Shown here: one piece after another, positions 54,285 to 61,003 of the stretch
How positions within the stretch are numbered: position 1 is the first letter of the stretch
Layout of the letters: each line of letters opens with the position of its first letter
NCBI GenBank assembly: GCA_964575335.1
Contig: CAZNPU010000019.1
Location: 1-61,003, forward strand
Direction of reading: 5' to 3'
Length of the DNA: 61,003 nucleotides
Origin: CAZNPU01 sp964575335
GTDB taxonomy: Bacteria; Planctomycetota; Phycisphaerae; Phycisphaerales; SM1A02
Notes under the pieces: model-generated
The model's input: the letters and a program-made list of their open reading frames with translations, nothing else
Databases searched by the model: none
Told to the model about the DNA's origin: nothing
Position numbers and translations under genes: made by a program

Positions 54285-55991
54285 ATGACCAGCGCAGCAT
54301 CAAATTCGTTTTCGTCCAACGCACCTGTTCGCACCCGCTTCGCTCCAAGCCCTTCGGGTCACCTGCACGTGGGCGGGGCGCGCACCGCGCTGTTCTGCTG
54401 GGCATACGCCCGCAAGCATGGCGGCAAGTTCATGCTTCGCATCGAAGACACCGATGCCAAGCGGTCATCCGATGCCGCCAGCATGGCCTTTCTCGAAGAC
54501 CTCAAATGGCTCGGCATCGACTGGGACGAAGGCCCGGAGTACGACGGCTGCGGCGGGGGAGCGCATGGGCCGTATTTTCAGTCGCAGCGGCTGGACATCT
54601 ACAACCGCTACATCGAGCAGCTCATCGCTGAAGGCAAAGCCTACCGCGCGTTTGAAACGCCCGAAGAGCTGGACGCCCAGCGGCAGCAGGCTCGCGCTGA
54701 AAAACGAAACTACAAATACGATCGTGCTGCGCTGAAGCTTTCGCCCGAAACCGTGCAGCGGTATCTCGATGAAGGTCGGCCGCATGTTGTGCGCTTCAAG
54801 TTGCCCGATTTCGAAACAGTCACCATTCACGATGAAGTGCGCGGCGACGTGACCGTAACGCGCAATGAGCTTGACGATTTCGTCATTCGCAAAGCCGACG
54901 GCTATCCCACGTATCACTTTGCTGTGGTCGTGGATGATGAACTCATGGGCGTCACCCACATCATTCGCGCTCAGGAGCATCTCAGCAATACGCCCCGGCA
55001 CGTTCTGCTGCAGGATGCCCTGGGTTTTCGCCGCCCGGTCTATGCGCACATTTCGCTGATCACCAATCCTGACGGCTCAAAGATGAGCAAGCGCGACAAA
55101 GACAAGGCGCTGCGCGCCGCGGTGAAGCAGCTCGCGCTTTCATCGCCGCCCACGGTCGACGGTGCGGCTGTCATCGATGCCCAAACATGGCAATGGTGGC
55201 TCAGCGATTCCGATCATCAACTCCCGCTGGATCAGGCTGAGCGGCTTGCTGCTGCGATCAACATCGACCTGCCCGAAATTAACGTCGACGACTTCCGACG
55301 TCACGGCTATCTGCCCGAGGTTCTGGTCAACTACCTTGCCTTGCTCGGCTGGTCGCCCGGCGGCGACATTGAAAGATTCGACCGCAGCTTTCTCATCGAG
55401 CGCTTTGATTTCGATCGCGTCATCAAGACTGCTGCGAAATTTGACCGCGACAAGCTGCTGGCGTTCAACAACGACACCATCCAGGCAATGTCGCCCGAGG
55501 AGTTCGAGCAGCGACTGCGCGAACATTGCGAGCGGTATCACCCTGAATTTGTCGAGCGCCTGAGCGCTGAGCAGTTCCGTATTTTTGCCCGCGCCAATCA
55601 GGCAAGGTCGAAGACGCTTGACAGTCAAATCGCCAGCAGCCGCTTCTTTATTCTGCCTGACGATGCGATTGAGTACGAGCAGTCCAAAACCGTACACGAT
55701 GCGCTTTTCAAGGGCGAGCCGAACGGTTGTGCGCATCTGGAAAACCTGTTGACGCCTCTGCGCGAACTGTCGCCCTGGACCATCGAATCGCTCGAAGCGA
55801 CGGTCAAGCAGTACGCGCAGACCCATGCAGGCGGCAAGCTCGGCAAGGTCGCCCAACCACTGCGCATCGCTGTCAGCGGCAGCACTGTCAGTCCTGCCAT
55901 TTTTGACACGCTTGCCATTCTCGGCCAGCAGTCCACCGTGCGCCGCATCGAACGCTGCCTGGCGCAGCGCGATGTTCTGGCGAAAGTGTGA
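54285..55991 (+). CDS. gltX: Glutamyl-tRNA synthetase
   Basis: Class I synthetase (568 residues). The HIGH-type motif is PSPSGHLHVGGARTALF; KMSKRDKDK is the KMSKS loop. The Glu-binding FMLRIEDTD block and the tRNA-binding C-terminal helical domain (about 330-568) are present. It charges tRNA-Glu and may also mischarge tRNA-Gln if GatCAB is used; that cannot be judged here. It is longer than the usual ~470 because of insertions in the catalytic domain (a segment SPPTVDGAAVIDAQTWQWWL after KMSKR) and in the C-terminal domain. The start is ATG 54285. A strong bidirectional terminator lies 144 bp downstream. Confidence 0.96.
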   Translation: MTSAASNSFSSNAPVRTRFAPSPSGHLHVGGARTALFCWAYARKHGGKFMLRIEDTDAKRSSDAASMAFLEDLKWLGIDWDEGPEYDGCGGGAHGPYFQSQRLDIYNRYIEQLIAEGKAYRAFETPEELDAQRQQARAEKRNYKYDRAALKLSPETVQRYLDEGRPHVVRFKLPDFETVTIHDEVRGDVTVTRNELDDFVIRKADGYPTYHFAVVVDDELMGVTHIIRAQEHLSNTPRHVLLQDALGFRRPVYAHISLITNPDGSKMSKRDKDKALRAAVKQLALSSPPTVDGAAVIDAQTWQWWLSDSDHQLPLDQAERLAAAINIDLPEINVDDFRRHGYLPEVLVNYLALLGWSPGGDIERFDRSFLIERFDFDRVIKTAAKFDRDKLLAFNNDTIQAMSPEEFEQRLREHCERYHPEFVERLSAEQFRIFARANQARSKTLDSQIASSRFFILPDDAIEYEQSKTVHDALFKGEPNGCAHLENLLTPLRELSPWTIESLEATVKQYAQTHAGGKLGKVAQPLRIAVSGSTVSPAIFDTLAILGQQSTVRRIERCLAQRDVLAKV

Positions 55992-56134
55992 ACATAACCA
56001 CGGCGGGGGTGCAAGAGTGGTGAGACGGCAACTTCATACGGACAGGCACGGACGCATCGACGCACATAGCGTCGGCAGCGCGGCTTGACGCTTCAGTTTC
56101 AGTGCATGCAGGCAGAGGGATCGCTTCTGAAAGC

Positions 56135-56180
56135 AAAACCCACTGCACGGTGCGCCCAAAGCGCATCGGCAGTGGGTTTT
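56135..56180. terminator. Bidirectional intrinsic terminator
   Basis: A nearly perfect long hairpin: AAAACCCACTGC pairs with GCAGTGGGTTTT, and the inner arms (GGTGCGC/GCGCATC) pair around a short CCAAA loop. A-run on one side and T-run on the other let it stop gltX (plus) and the MopRE-repeat gene (minus). Confidence 0.9.
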
Positions 56181-56302
56181 GTTGTGTCTGCCAGGTTGCA
56201 GCACCGCGATTGCTGCTGGCCCCTGGCTGCATGCTGATGATTACGAGAGGCGGGCTGCGGAATTTCCGTTGATGTTGATGCAGCACGCCTCAACCAGCAG
56301 CA

Positions 56303-57268
56303 TCAGCAGCCTTCATCAATGTCGCCGTCGCAGTTGTCATCGATGCCGTTGCAGATTTCGATCGCACCAGGAAACATAAACGGGTTGGTATCGTCACAGT
56401 CACCGCAAACTGAGGCGTCGTAGGGCGGTAGCGGATAGCAGGCGCAGACGTAATCATTGCAGTACCCAAAACCGTCGCGATCCATATCGCGATACCAGAT
56501 CATGCAGTCCAATGCATTCTCATCAATGACGCCGTCACAGTTGTCATCGATGAAGTTGCAGATTTCAAGCGCGGCAGGATGGATGTATGGATCGGTGTCG
56601 TCGCAATCGCCGCAAGTGAGAGTGGTGTAGGGCGCTATCGGCTGGCAGGCGCAGACGTAATCANNNNNNNNNNNNNNNNNNNNNNNNNNNNNNNNNNNNN
56701 NNNNNNNNNNNNNNNNNNNNNNNNNNNNNNNNNNNNNNNNNNNNNNNNNNNNNNNNNNNNNNNTCGGCTGGCAGGCGCAGACGTAATCACTGCAGTCGCC
56801 ATAGCCGTCGCCATCCATATCGCGATACCAGATCGTGCAGCCGACTGCATCTTCATCAATCTCGCCGTCGCAGTCGTCATCGATGCCGTTGCAGACTTCA
56901 ATCGCGCCAGGATGGACATTCGGGTTGGTGTCGTCACAGTCACCGTCTTCTACGGTCCATCCGTCTTGATCAGCATCCAAATTGCCAACGGAGCACGGTC
57001 CCCACGAACTGATCACAGCCAGCAGATCATTGACATCCACCACGCCGTCCCCGCCCGGCAGGGGCGCAATATCTGCAGCACACCCGCTCCCGCGCCCGGA
57101 GGCACTTCCATCTCCTGCGGTTCTGCGGCCAGCATCTTGTTGCTCACCAGCGACAGCTCGACTTCCCGGAGCGTTGAACGCGTTCACTGATGATTCGGGC
57201 ATCCAGTGCACCAGCAGACCGCACGCCAGGCCGGCTGCGAATACGCTCAGGGACTTCAACTGCCGCAT
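56303..57268 (-). CDS. Secreted MopRE-repeat (calcium-binding) protein, interrupted by an assembly gap
   Basis: Signal peptide (about 1-30, SVFAAGLACGLLVHW...VNA). A dockerin-like or linker part (DGVVDVNDLLAVISSWGP) is followed by tandem MopRE-type metal-binding units of the form DxDGDGxG-x-CxDYVCACxP...CGDCDDTxPxxxPGAxExCNxIDDxCDGxIDE. At least three units are visible. Each carries many Asp plus four Cys. The gap of 100 N (56664-56763) falls exactly between two identical copies of TCGGCTGGCAGGCGCAGACG, so the real number of units is unknown and some may be collapsed. The frame happens to stay open across the N-run. The function is probably calcium-stabilised surface/adhesive; not proved. Confidence 0.88.
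   Translation of the reverse strand: MRQLKSLSVFAAGLACGLLVHWMPESSVNAFNAPGSRAVAGEQQDAGRRTAGDGSASGRGSGCAADIAPLPGGDGVVDVNDLLAVISSWGPCSVGNLDADQDGWTVEDGDCDDTNPNVHPGAIEVCNGIDDDCDGEIDEDAVGCTIWYRDMDGDGYGDCSDYVCACQPXXXXXXXXXXXXXXXXXXXXXXXXXXXXXXXXXXDYVCACQPIAPYTTLTCGDCDDTDPYIHPAALEICNFIDDNCDGVIDENALDCMIWYRDMDRDGFGYCNDYVCACYPLPPYDASVCGDCDDTNPFMFPGAIEICNGIDDNCDGDIDEGC
56664..56763. other. Assembly gap (100 N) inside a tandem repeat
   Basis: Exactly 100 N, the standard placeholder for a gap of unknown size. The flanks are the same ~26-bp repeat sequence on both sides, so a repeat collapse is the likely cause. Confidence 0.98.
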
Positions 57269-57600
57269 GTGCTTTTCTCCAATTGTTCTAAATTCTTCAG
57301 TTATCCAGTATCCGGGCAGGCCTGCCGGGAGTGCGTGGTACTGCGCAACAGCGAGCAGCATGCATTATGCGCCAAGTGAGCCTGTTATGGAACATAGATC
57401 TGGAAAGACCTGATGAATAAGCCCAACTTTGTCTGGCGCAGACGCGCTCAGCTGCATGCACACCATGCAGGCTCATGTGAGAACACAAAGAGGGTGAATT
57501 ACACACCCAAGCCACATCCTGGACACATAAGCGCAGCGGGCAGCGGCTGTGAAAGACGCAGGCGAAACTCGCATGTTGCCCGATGCATGGAGCATGATGC
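57269..57600. promoter_or_regulatory. Divergent intergenic region, no clear motifs
   Basis: About 330 bp between the MopRE gene (minus) and the zinc-ribbon membrane protein (plus). It must hold both promoters. Near the plus-strand gene ATGCAT recurs as an inverted repeat (ATGCAT-GGAGCATG-ATGCAT) and a TAGAAT that could be a -10 lies just inside its longest frame. No RNA gene was recognised. Confidence 0.35.
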
Positions 57601-58686
57601 ATGAGGCGTGATGCGGTTAGAATGTCTGCATCGATGAACCTGCGTTCTGGATTTCTCTGGTCGCTGATCGGCTCGCTGTGCGTCGCAGCGGCTCTGGGCA
57701 TTGCTGCGCTGCTTCTGCCGACCTTGTTCCCGCAGACCGGTGAAATCCTTTCAACAGCGCTGGTGATCGCCATGACAAGCATGCTGTGCCTGGCGTGCGC
57801 CGTTGCGCTTGAGCGGAACCGCAGCGTTGCGGTGGCGTGGGTGGGCATTGTTGCAGCGGCAGGGGCGGCGCTGTGCTGGATATTCATCATCTGGTCCGGA
57901 CTTTCGTGGTGGGGCAGCAGCGCAGGCGATTTTGAGCGGCTGATGTGGCGGATCGGCTCAACGCTGAACACCGTTGCCATCTGGGCGGCGCTGCTTTCAC
58001 TGCTGGCGGTTCGGTCAGCAAACGTCGTGCGCCTGCGCTGGTCATTGCGCGCCGTCGGCGGACTGCTGACAGCCCTTGCGCTGCTGACGATCGTCGGCAT
58101 CTGGTTTGGATTTGACAGCTGGTGGTGGCTGCCGGAGCTGTTCGCGTCGCTGGTGACGCTTCTTGGATGGACGGCATGGATGAGCGTGTTCATGCTCGTG
58201 CCGTGTCGGCGGAAGGTGTCGATCGTGATCGCGCGCAGCACTGCGGTTGTAGGCGCGCTGCTGGCTGCGGTTGTGCTGCTGCTGATCTGGGAAGTGCTGA
58301 GCGATGATGACAGTTCGATTCGGCTCCTCAGCGCGCTGATCATTCTGACTGCATGCGGCACGCTCATCGTGCCCATTCTCGGCCTGCTGGATCGGCAGGC
58401 GCACCGCGCATCGCTGCAGAGCGTCTCGCAGCGGATGAAGATCGAACTTATCTGCCCGCGCTGCCATACGAGTCAGCAACTTGCAACGGGGCATGCTGCG
58501 TGCCAGACCTGCGGCCTGCGCATTGAGATCAACGTGCAGGAACCGCGCTGCACGTGCGGCTACCTTATCTATCAACTGCAATCCGACAAATGCCCCGAAT
58601 GCGGCCGACTGCTGCCCGCTGAATCGCGCTGGCTGCAGTCACAGAACCCGCAGCAGCAACCACAGCAGCAGACCGCACCGCAGTAA
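57601..58686 (+). CDS. Polytopic membrane protein with C-terminal zinc ribbon
   Basis: 361 residues. About seven or eight hydrophobic helices fill residues ~20-275. A cytosolic zinc-binding tail follows: LICPRCHTSQQLA...CQTCG, then RCTCGYLIYQ...KCPECGRLLP, giving four Cys pairs. The CxCGY...CPECG ending is a hallmark of planctomycetal proteins. Function unknown. The start is uncertain among ATG 57601, 57622 and 57634; no Shine-Dalgarno decides it. The neighbour downstream ends in a similar CxxCGY...CxECG tail. Confidence 0.75.
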   Translation: MRRDAVRMSASMNLRSGFLWSLIGSLCVAAALGIAALLLPTLFPQTGEILSTALVIAMTSMLCLACAVALERNRSVAVAWVGIVAAAGAALCWIFIIWSGLSWWGSSAGDFERLMWRIGSTLNTVAIWAALLSLLAVRSANVVRLRWSLRAVGGLLTALALLTIVGIWFGFDSWWWLPELFASLVTLLGWTAWMSVFMLVPCRRKVSIVIARSTAVVGALLAAVVLLLIWEVLSDDDSSIRLLSALIILTACGTLIVPILGLLDRQAHRASLQSVSQRMKIELICPRCHTSQQLATGHAACQTCGLRIEINVQEPRCTCGYLIYQLQSDKCPECGRLLPAESRWLQSQNPQQQPQQQTAPQ

Positions 58687-58909
58687 TGCAGCGGTGAGCG
58701 AAAGCAGTGCTGTTCCTTTCGCCGGCGATATATCAGGCTGCTTGCAGCACGGCATTGATTTCGATACGCTCGAAGTGGTGTTCATCGCCAGCCAGCATCT
58801 GTGGATTCATCGAACGCGGGATCTGTCTTGCAATCATGTCTGTAACGGGTGATGAGATTCAACACTGACTGACGTCTGCGGGTTTCTATTCTGAAGCAGA
58901 AGGTTTCAC

Positions 58910-59731
58910 ATGCGCCGGTCTTATCAGCGAATCATTATTGCAGCGCTGCTTGCACTTGTTCTGGGTGCGGTCACGACCGTTGCGCTGGCGTGGGCCATTG
59001 CTGAATGGCGGCCGCTGCCGAATGAACTGCCGATGGCGGGCGGGGTATTCATGCACTGGGAAGACCCCTGGCCGTGGAGTACTGTTGAGCGCAGCAGCAC
59101 GGGCATCACGGTGGTTAACTGGGCACGCGCAACCGGCGCTTATGTCACAAGCCCTCCGGAGACATCAGATCCGTCGAACGCTGCATATCTCCTCCAGATC
59201 GCGCAGATAACCCCCGACGATGTGCAGCAGAAGCTGGAAGCAAACCTCGAACGGGTAATTCAAGAGCGGCCGGGGTATGTCGTGCACAGAGAGGCGCCGC
59301 GATGGGGCACGTTTGTGCAAAGCAAGCCGCCGCCTGACGGGCAGGTCATGGGATCGGATACCGCCTTCGGCTGGCCGATGCGATGCATGTGGTACCAGAT
59401 GCAATCGCAGTATGGAATGAACCGTGTGTGGGGCGAACGGTTGTACGGCGGCATTGTGCGATCCGGTCAGCCGTCTGCTGTGATGCGACAATTCCGTGCG
59501 CTGCCGCTGCTGCCGATCTGGCCGGGCCTTGTCGGCAACACGCTGTTCTATGGCGTGATCTGGTTCATGCTGCTGCTTGCGCCCGGCGCTGTGCAGCGGA
59601 TGCTTCGTCGCAGACGCGGCCGGTGCGAGCATTGCGGATATCCCATCGGCTCCAGTCCGATCTGCACCGAATGCGGCGGCACATTGCCTGCTGCATCACG
59701 ACGGCGCACGCAGACGCTGAATGAGACGTGA
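58910..59731 (+). CDS. Membrane protein with C-terminal CxxCGY zinc ribbon
   Basis: 273 residues. One N-terminal helix (about 8-30), a ~170-residue extracytoplasmic domain with several Trp and Pro (no family recognised), a second helix (GNTLFYGVIWFMLLLAPGAV, near 205-225) and a cytosolic tail RCEHCGYPIGSSPICTECGGTLP. The topology therefore places the zinc ribbon inside the cell. Function unknown; the architecture is typical of planctomycetal proteins. It follows the other zinc-ribbon membrane protein by 223 bp on the same strand. Confidence 0.75.
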   Translation: MRRSYQRIIIAALLALVLGAVTTVALAWAIAEWRPLPNELPMAGGVFMHWEDPWPWSTVERSSTGITVVNWARATGAYVTSPPETSDPSNAAYLLQIAQITPDDVQQKLEANLERVIQERPGYVVHREAPRWGTFVQSKPPPDGQVMGSDTAFGWPMRCMWYQMQSQYGMNRVWGERLYGGIVRSGQPSAVMRQFRALPLLPIWPGLVGNTLFYGVIWFMLLLAPGAVQRMLRRRRGRCEHCGYPIGSSPICTECGGTLPAASRRRTQTLNET

Positions 59732-59844
59732 CGGGAACATGATCGTGCGATAGCAGTGGGCAAAAACAGGCTTTCGCTTCTGCATTGTGCCGAATAACAG
59801 GGAAACCGTTTTTCTTTTCCACCCACTCAGACAAGGATGCTGGC

Positions 59845-60291
59845 ATGTCACAGAACGCTGTTCACAACCGTCTGGCCGTTGATGTTTCGCTGCTGATCGT
59901 GCGCATCGCTGCGGGTGTGGTCTTCGCGGCGCATGGGTCACAGAAGATGTTCGGCTGGTTCGAGGGCCCGGGCCTCAAGGCCATCGTCGAGATGATGGGC
60001 CCCTTGGGCTATCTTGTTTCAATTGGCGAGTTCTTCGGCGGCTGCGGCCTGATCGTCGGTTTTCTGACGCGTTTCTCAGCGTTCTGGCTCATCGTCATCA
60101 TGATCGGCGCGATCGTGCAGGTGCACGGCCCCAATGGCTTTTTCCTTGCGAATCAGGGGTTTGAATTCAACTTCGCCCTCATCGGCCTGCTCGCACCGAC
60201 CCTCCTCGCCGGCCCCGGCCGCTTCGCCATCGGCCACCTGTTCATGCCCAAATCAAAGGCAACCGGAAAGACGCTGATCGCGGTGGAATGA
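59845..60291 (+). CDS. DoxX-family membrane protein
   Basis: 148 residues, four membrane helices. The pattern LLIVRIAAGVVFAAHGSQKMFGWF, then MMGPLGYLVSIGEFFGGCGLIVGFLTRFSAFWL, is that of DoxX/SURF4-like proteins. Relatives are linked to thiosulfate:quinone oxidoreductase (DoxD/DoxA) or to redox control with a thiol-oxidoreductase partner; no such partner is adjacent, so the role is unknown. ATG 59845 follows AAGGATG. Its 3' end overlaps the open frame on the minus strand by 50 bp. Confidence 0.92.
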   Translation: MSQNAVHNRLAVDVSLLIVRIAAGVVFAAHGSQKMFGWFEGPGLKAIVEMMGPLGYLVSIGEFFGGCGLIVGFLTRFSAFWLIVIMIGAIVQVHGPNGFFLANQGFEFNFALIGLLAPTLLAGPGRFAIGHLFMPKSKATGKTLIAVE

Positions 60292-61003
60292 CACAACCCG
60301 CTTTGCGCATCGAGCTGAGGCGATTCTTTCGTTGACGACTTATTTGTTTATCGAAAGCACAACACAACAGGACATCGGTGCGTAGGGTGGGTAGATCGCA
60401 GCGAAACCCACCAATTATTATGTGTACGGGAACGGTGGGTTTCGCTTCGCCCCTTTCGGGGCTTCGCTCTACCCACCCTACGCGCTGCGCACTTCTTGTG
60501 AGCGCCTTAGGATGATTCGCGAACAGCCTATCAATTCTCGCGAACGCTTCATCATAATTCCTGAACGCTTTTTCATGATTCCGGGACGCTTCCTCAAGCT
60601 TCCGGAACGTTTCATCGAGCTTCCAAAATGTTTTATCTAGCTTCATGAAAGTTTCATTACGCTCCACGAACAAATCGTTATGCTCCGGGAACAGTTCGTG
60701 GATCTTCAGGAGCAATTCATCAAGCTCAATGCACAATTCAGTGTGCTCGAGGAACAATTCGCAGAGCCTGGGGACCATTTCTTCTCGCCAGATCGTCCAT
60801 CCATTTCGCGTGATGACACAATCTGATGGCGGAATTACATCATCATCTTGGCATCTGGCTGTGTGAGCCGATCGGCTGAGCGCATGAGCGGTCTGGATGG
60901 TCGCAGCCGCTGGCGGGCTGGGGCATTGGGTTTGTCTGCTGGCGTCATCAGACTGGTGGCTGATGATGTCAGCCAGTTGTCTGGCGCAATCATCCTGCTG
61001 TCT
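60242..61003 (-). CDS. Heptad-repeat ORF, open through the right edge of the window
   Basis: The minus-strand frame has no stop from the window edge (61003) to 60242, so its start may lie outside. The first in-frame ATG (60778) sits exactly at the boundary of a 21-bp repeat array. From there, 13 near-identical heptapeptides such as NETFMKL, DKTFWKL, DETFRKL and EKAFRNY predict a long amphipathic helix or coiled coil. The C-terminal part runs through the palindrome at 60380-60483 and overlaps DoxX by 50 bp, so that end is doubtful. Upstream, 75 more codons to the edge include NGWTIWREEM. No family is recognised. Could also be repeat DNA with a fortuitous frame. Confidence 0.45.
   Translation of the reverse strand, partial: RQQDDCARQLADIISHQSDDASRQTQCPSPPAAATIQTAHALSRSAHTARCQDDDVIPPSDCVITRNGWTIWREEMVPRLCELFLEHTELCIELDELLLKIHELFPEHNDLFVERNETFMKLDKTFWKLDETFRKLEEASRNHEKAFRNYDEAFARIDRLFANHPKALTRSAQRVGWVERSPERGEAKPTVPVHIIIGGFRCDLPTLRTDVLLCCAFDKQISRQRKNRLSSMRKAGCVIPPRSASFRLPLIWA
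60380..60483. repeat. ~100-bp imperfect palindromic dispersed repeat
   Basis: The left arm starts GCGTAGGGTGGGTAGA and ends GCGAAACCCACC; the right arm starts GGTGGGTTTCGC and ends TCTACCCACCCTACGC. The inner part of the right arm contains a second small hairpin (GCCCC-TTTC-GGGGC). From memory this matches a REP/MITE-like element found in many bacterial genomes. It lies downstream of DoxX and inside the heptad ORF. Confidence 0.85.
60506..60778. repeat. Array of 13 tandem 21-bp repeats
   Basis: Thirteen contiguous 21-bp units with no indels (starts at 60506, 60527, 60548 and so on to 60758). The core on the plus strand is TTCATC-N2-GCTTCC-GGAAC. The minus strand encodes heptapeptides of the type (D/E)(E/K)(T/A)F(R/W)(K/N)(L/H); the plus strand also has no stops over long parts. 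Variation is concentrated in the first half of the unit. Confidence 0.9.

Overview
The window (about 61 kb, GC-rich) is ordinary chromosomal DNA from a free-living Gram-negative-type bacterium. I place it in the Planctomycetota, most likely Phycisphaerae. This is inferred from gene content and style: an FHA domain fused to a GspE/PilB ATPase, MopRE-type calcium-binding repeats, membrane proteins ending in CxxCGY...CxECG zinc ribbons, a DUF2089/membrane-protein pair, an MCE/Mla system, a DUF89 protein and many genes in loose operons. No rRNA, CRISPR array, prophage, transposase or plasmid functions were found. Two tRNAs are present (Thr-TGT, Val-TAC). One 100-N assembly gap lies at 56664-56763.

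Layout. 1-6.9 kb: tRNA-Thr, mnmG, a membrane-anchored metallophosphoesterase with altered metal ligands, the FHA-GspE ATPase, a GNAT enzyme and a small basic protein with a clear terminator. 6.9-8.7 kb: the only distinctly accessory stretch. It holds a four-helix-bundle (S23/IVP) gene surrounded by 4-, 6- and 7-bp tandem repeats, two orphan ORFs and a decayed copy of the urocanase C-terminus. 8.7-17.6 kb: hutU (carrying an in-frame palindromic repeat), a DinG-type helicase, thiG, an M16 peptidase, a DUF2089/membrane pair, thiS and an AlkD-like glycosylase. 17.7-31.5 kb: smc, a FlgI-like HEAT-repeat lipoprotein, elbB, tRNA-Val, an ABC exporter, polX and nrfHA. 31.7-44 kb: recG diverging from xseAB, prepilin peptidase, an OmpA-family lipoprotein, DUF89, mlaFD, Nudix, a site-2 protease and a rhomboid. 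44-56 kb: tgt-yajC-secDF, a LysM protein, aldo/keto reductase, FAD oxidoreductase, NAD-type isocitrate dehydrogenase and gltX. 56-61 kb: the MopRE-repeat protein, two zinc-ribbon membrane proteins, DoxX, a palindromic dispersed repeat and a 21-bp-repeat heptad ORF that runs off the right edge.

How the genes work together. nrfHA would give dissimilatory nitrite reduction to ammonium from the quinone pool. hutU feeds histidine catabolism. tgt-yajC-secDF is the usual queuosine/Sec cluster. mlaFD and the OmpA lipoprotein point to an outer membrane. mnmG, tgt, gltX and the tRNAs serve translation. recG, xseAB, smc, polX, alkD and the DinG-like helicase serve DNA maintenance.

I do not see a complete new defence or mobile system. 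The best leads are the in-frame repeat inside hutU, the heptamer repeats around and inside the S23-family gene, the 21-bp heptad-repeat ORF at the right edge, and a C-terminal tail shared by two adjacent but unrelated intramembrane proteases.
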